A stretch of DNA of 64,000 bases from Batillaria attramentaria. Lineage: Eukaryota > Mollusca > Gastropoda > Batillariidae. Position 1 is the stretch's first letter, and every line of letters begins with the position of its first letter. This document shows positions 62,774 to 64,000 of the stretch, one piece after another. The stretch is taken from the NCBI GenBank assembly GCA_018292915.2, contig JACVVK020000387.1, forward strand, positions 499,501-563,500. Reading direction: 5' to 3'. The position numbers and the translations under genes are program-made. The notes beneath the pieces were generated by a model that did no database searches, was not told where the DNA came from, and was given only the letters and a program-made list of their open reading frames with translations.

Positions 62774-63429
62774 ATGGGTGATCAAGGTTACACCGTCCCA
62801 ACAATCCCACCCGACTTACGACGAGAAGAGACGATCTTACAGATTGCTGAATCACTTGAATACTTGGAGAAAGTGGCCAATGATGTGTTCACTCGCATCA
62901 ACACGCGTGTCACTGAGGACAGAGCTCGGCTTCAGAAAGTGAACGACCGGATCAGCCTTGCGCAAGCCAGAGTGGATAAACTGAAAGGCAGCCATAAAGC
63001 TACCAAAGTTTTTGCATGCTCCAAATACCCCGCAGAGGATGAGCTACCAAATTATGAAACACTGTTTGGCAGTACAGACGGAAATTAAGATAATGAAACG
63101 GAAGCATCACAAAGTGCAGTCTAGGCATCCACCAACCGATGAGCGTGTTTTGCGGGAAAAGCTTCAGTTTTTCAATGTGCATCTGAACACCAAGTCCAAG
63201 AAAGATGTCGATAACAAAGGCGAAGGGCTTGGTGGCTTGCCAAGGTCAATCCCTTCGATCAGTTCCCTCTTACTGTTCAATACAACTGAAAACCCGTAAG
63301 TACACGCATCTGTAACCAGTGTAAGGTCTGTTTGATGTCAGTTGGTAATAAGGATTTCACTTTGGGTGCTAGTAACTTGGTGCAGTAAAATTGATAAGGA
63401 TCATGTTGGTGCAGTTGCTTTTGTAGAAA

Positions 63430-63463
<34 letters not shown>

Positions 63464-64000
63464 ATCACGCAACATGTCACTCACAATGAGATTTTGGAGG
63501 GTTCGAGTTTGTAGTTTGGCTGGTGTGTGCAGTGGTTTTGGTCTCGGTCACCAGCTTGAAATGCAGTTTAGAAAGATGGATATGTGTTAACTCTTAATCC
63601 TTGTACCGCTGCATTCCGCTCCGTTCTGTCAGTACCATACCGCTACGTTCCGCTCCGTATTTATCTATCGCTATGTGGTCGAAGGGAAGCAACTACTATT
63701 TAGTGCTCTTCTGTGTGAGAAATCTGGTTTAGCCACTTCCTGTGTTCCTCGTGTTGTTTTTCTGTAAACCTTATGGTACTGAGGCTTGGCAGTAGTAGAA
63801 AACCTTATGGGACATTATGAGTTAATGCAGGCTCTAAATTTTCAAGACATTCCTGTATTTACAATAATGTCCTGTGTTGCGCAGTTACAAGAAGTATGTC
63901 ATGCTGGATCCGTTGGGTGTGGTGACCAAGACAAGAGCAGCAGTTGCCGAGGATGCAGCCGGACCAGCAGATGCACCGACAACCATTGTGCAGAACGAGG
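62774..64000 (+). CDS. WASHC1: WASHC1 (WASH complex subunit 1), N-terminal part, continues off right edge
   Basis: WASHC1 activates Arp2/3 on endosomes within the pentameric WASH complex. Exon 1 (62774-63295) and exon 2 (63885 to the edge) encode the conserved WASH homology domain. Visible are YTVPTIPPDLRREE near the start, SLAQARVDKLKGSHKATKVF, YPAEDELPNYETLFG, PTDERVLREKLQFF, EGLGGLP and SSLLLFNTTEN, then YKKYVMLDPLGVVTKT after the splice. The donor CC/GTAAGT and the acceptor TTGCGCAG/T keep phase. The frame breaks once, near 63091-63098: AAATTAAG gives an immediate stop, whereas one T fewer would continue into the conserved segment. In so conserved a gene this is more likely a sequence error than a real null allele. 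The ATG at 62774 fits the family start. The Pro-rich and VCA parts lie outside the window. Confidence 0.92.
63429..63462 (+). repeat. Poly-G tract in WASHC1 intron
   Basis: About 34 consecutive G. Possible G-quadruplex; the run length is not trustworthy. Confidence 0.9.
63598..63825 (+). repeat. Dispersed repeat family I, copy 2
   Basis: It is the inverted counterpart of 4385-4607, with high similarity over about 220 bases (TACCGCTGCATTCCGCTCCG; CATTATGAGTTA). It lies in the first coding intron of WASHC1. Confidence 0.7.

Overview
This window is a stretch of animal nuclear genome. Genes are split by GT-AG introns, the intergenic DNA is full of tRNA-headed SINEs, small inverted-repeat elements and microsatellites, and there is a U2 snRNA gene. 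The gene set (an HDAC10-type deacetylase, the RBR ligase ARIH2, the piRNA helicase MOV10L1 and the WASH-complex nucleation factor WASHC1), the low gene density and the SINE types suggest a lophotrochozoan, most likely a gastropod mollusc. The species cannot be named from the sequence alone.

Layout. 0.5-6.2 kb (minus): the 5' part of an HDAC10/HDAC6-class deacetylase gene that runs off the left edge. 6.3-12 kb: intergenic or 3' sequence with transposon remnants. 12.0-23.9 kb (minus): ARIH2, 14 coding exons, complete. 24.8-25.5 kb: a divergent promoter interval with three CRE palindromes. 25.6-40.7 kb (plus): MOV10L1, 18 exons, complete at about 1080 residues, with a U2 snRNA gene and several transposons in its introns. 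43.2-47.5 kb and 53.4-57.9 kb (minus): two tandem copies of an unusual five-exon gene. It encodes a Ser/Thr/Pro-rich N-terminus, a von Willebrand factor A domain with an intact MIDAS, a Lys/Ala-rich linker resembling the tail of histone H1, and a conserved basic C-terminal region I do not recognise. The duplication includes flanking DNA on both sides. The second copy also carries a six-unit 153-bp satellite at its 3' end and a roughly 170-bp minisatellite upstream of its start. 62.0-64.0 kb (plus): the first two coding exons of WASHC1, continuing off the right edge.

How the genes relate. No operon-like logic is expected. ARIH2 and MOV10L1 are head to head and may share a promoter. MOV10L1 converges on vWA-gene copy 1. 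The HDAC10-like gene lying about 20 kb from MOV10L1 recalls the linkage of HDAC10 and MOV10L1 on human 22q13.33. The vWA/H1-like pair is the best candidate for an undescribed protein family.

Caution. Both vWA copies, WASHC1 and the U2 gene each carry single-base length differences in short base runs relative to their expected frames or sequence. This pattern fits residual long-read assembly errors at least as well as gene decay, so intactness calls for the vWA genes are provisional.
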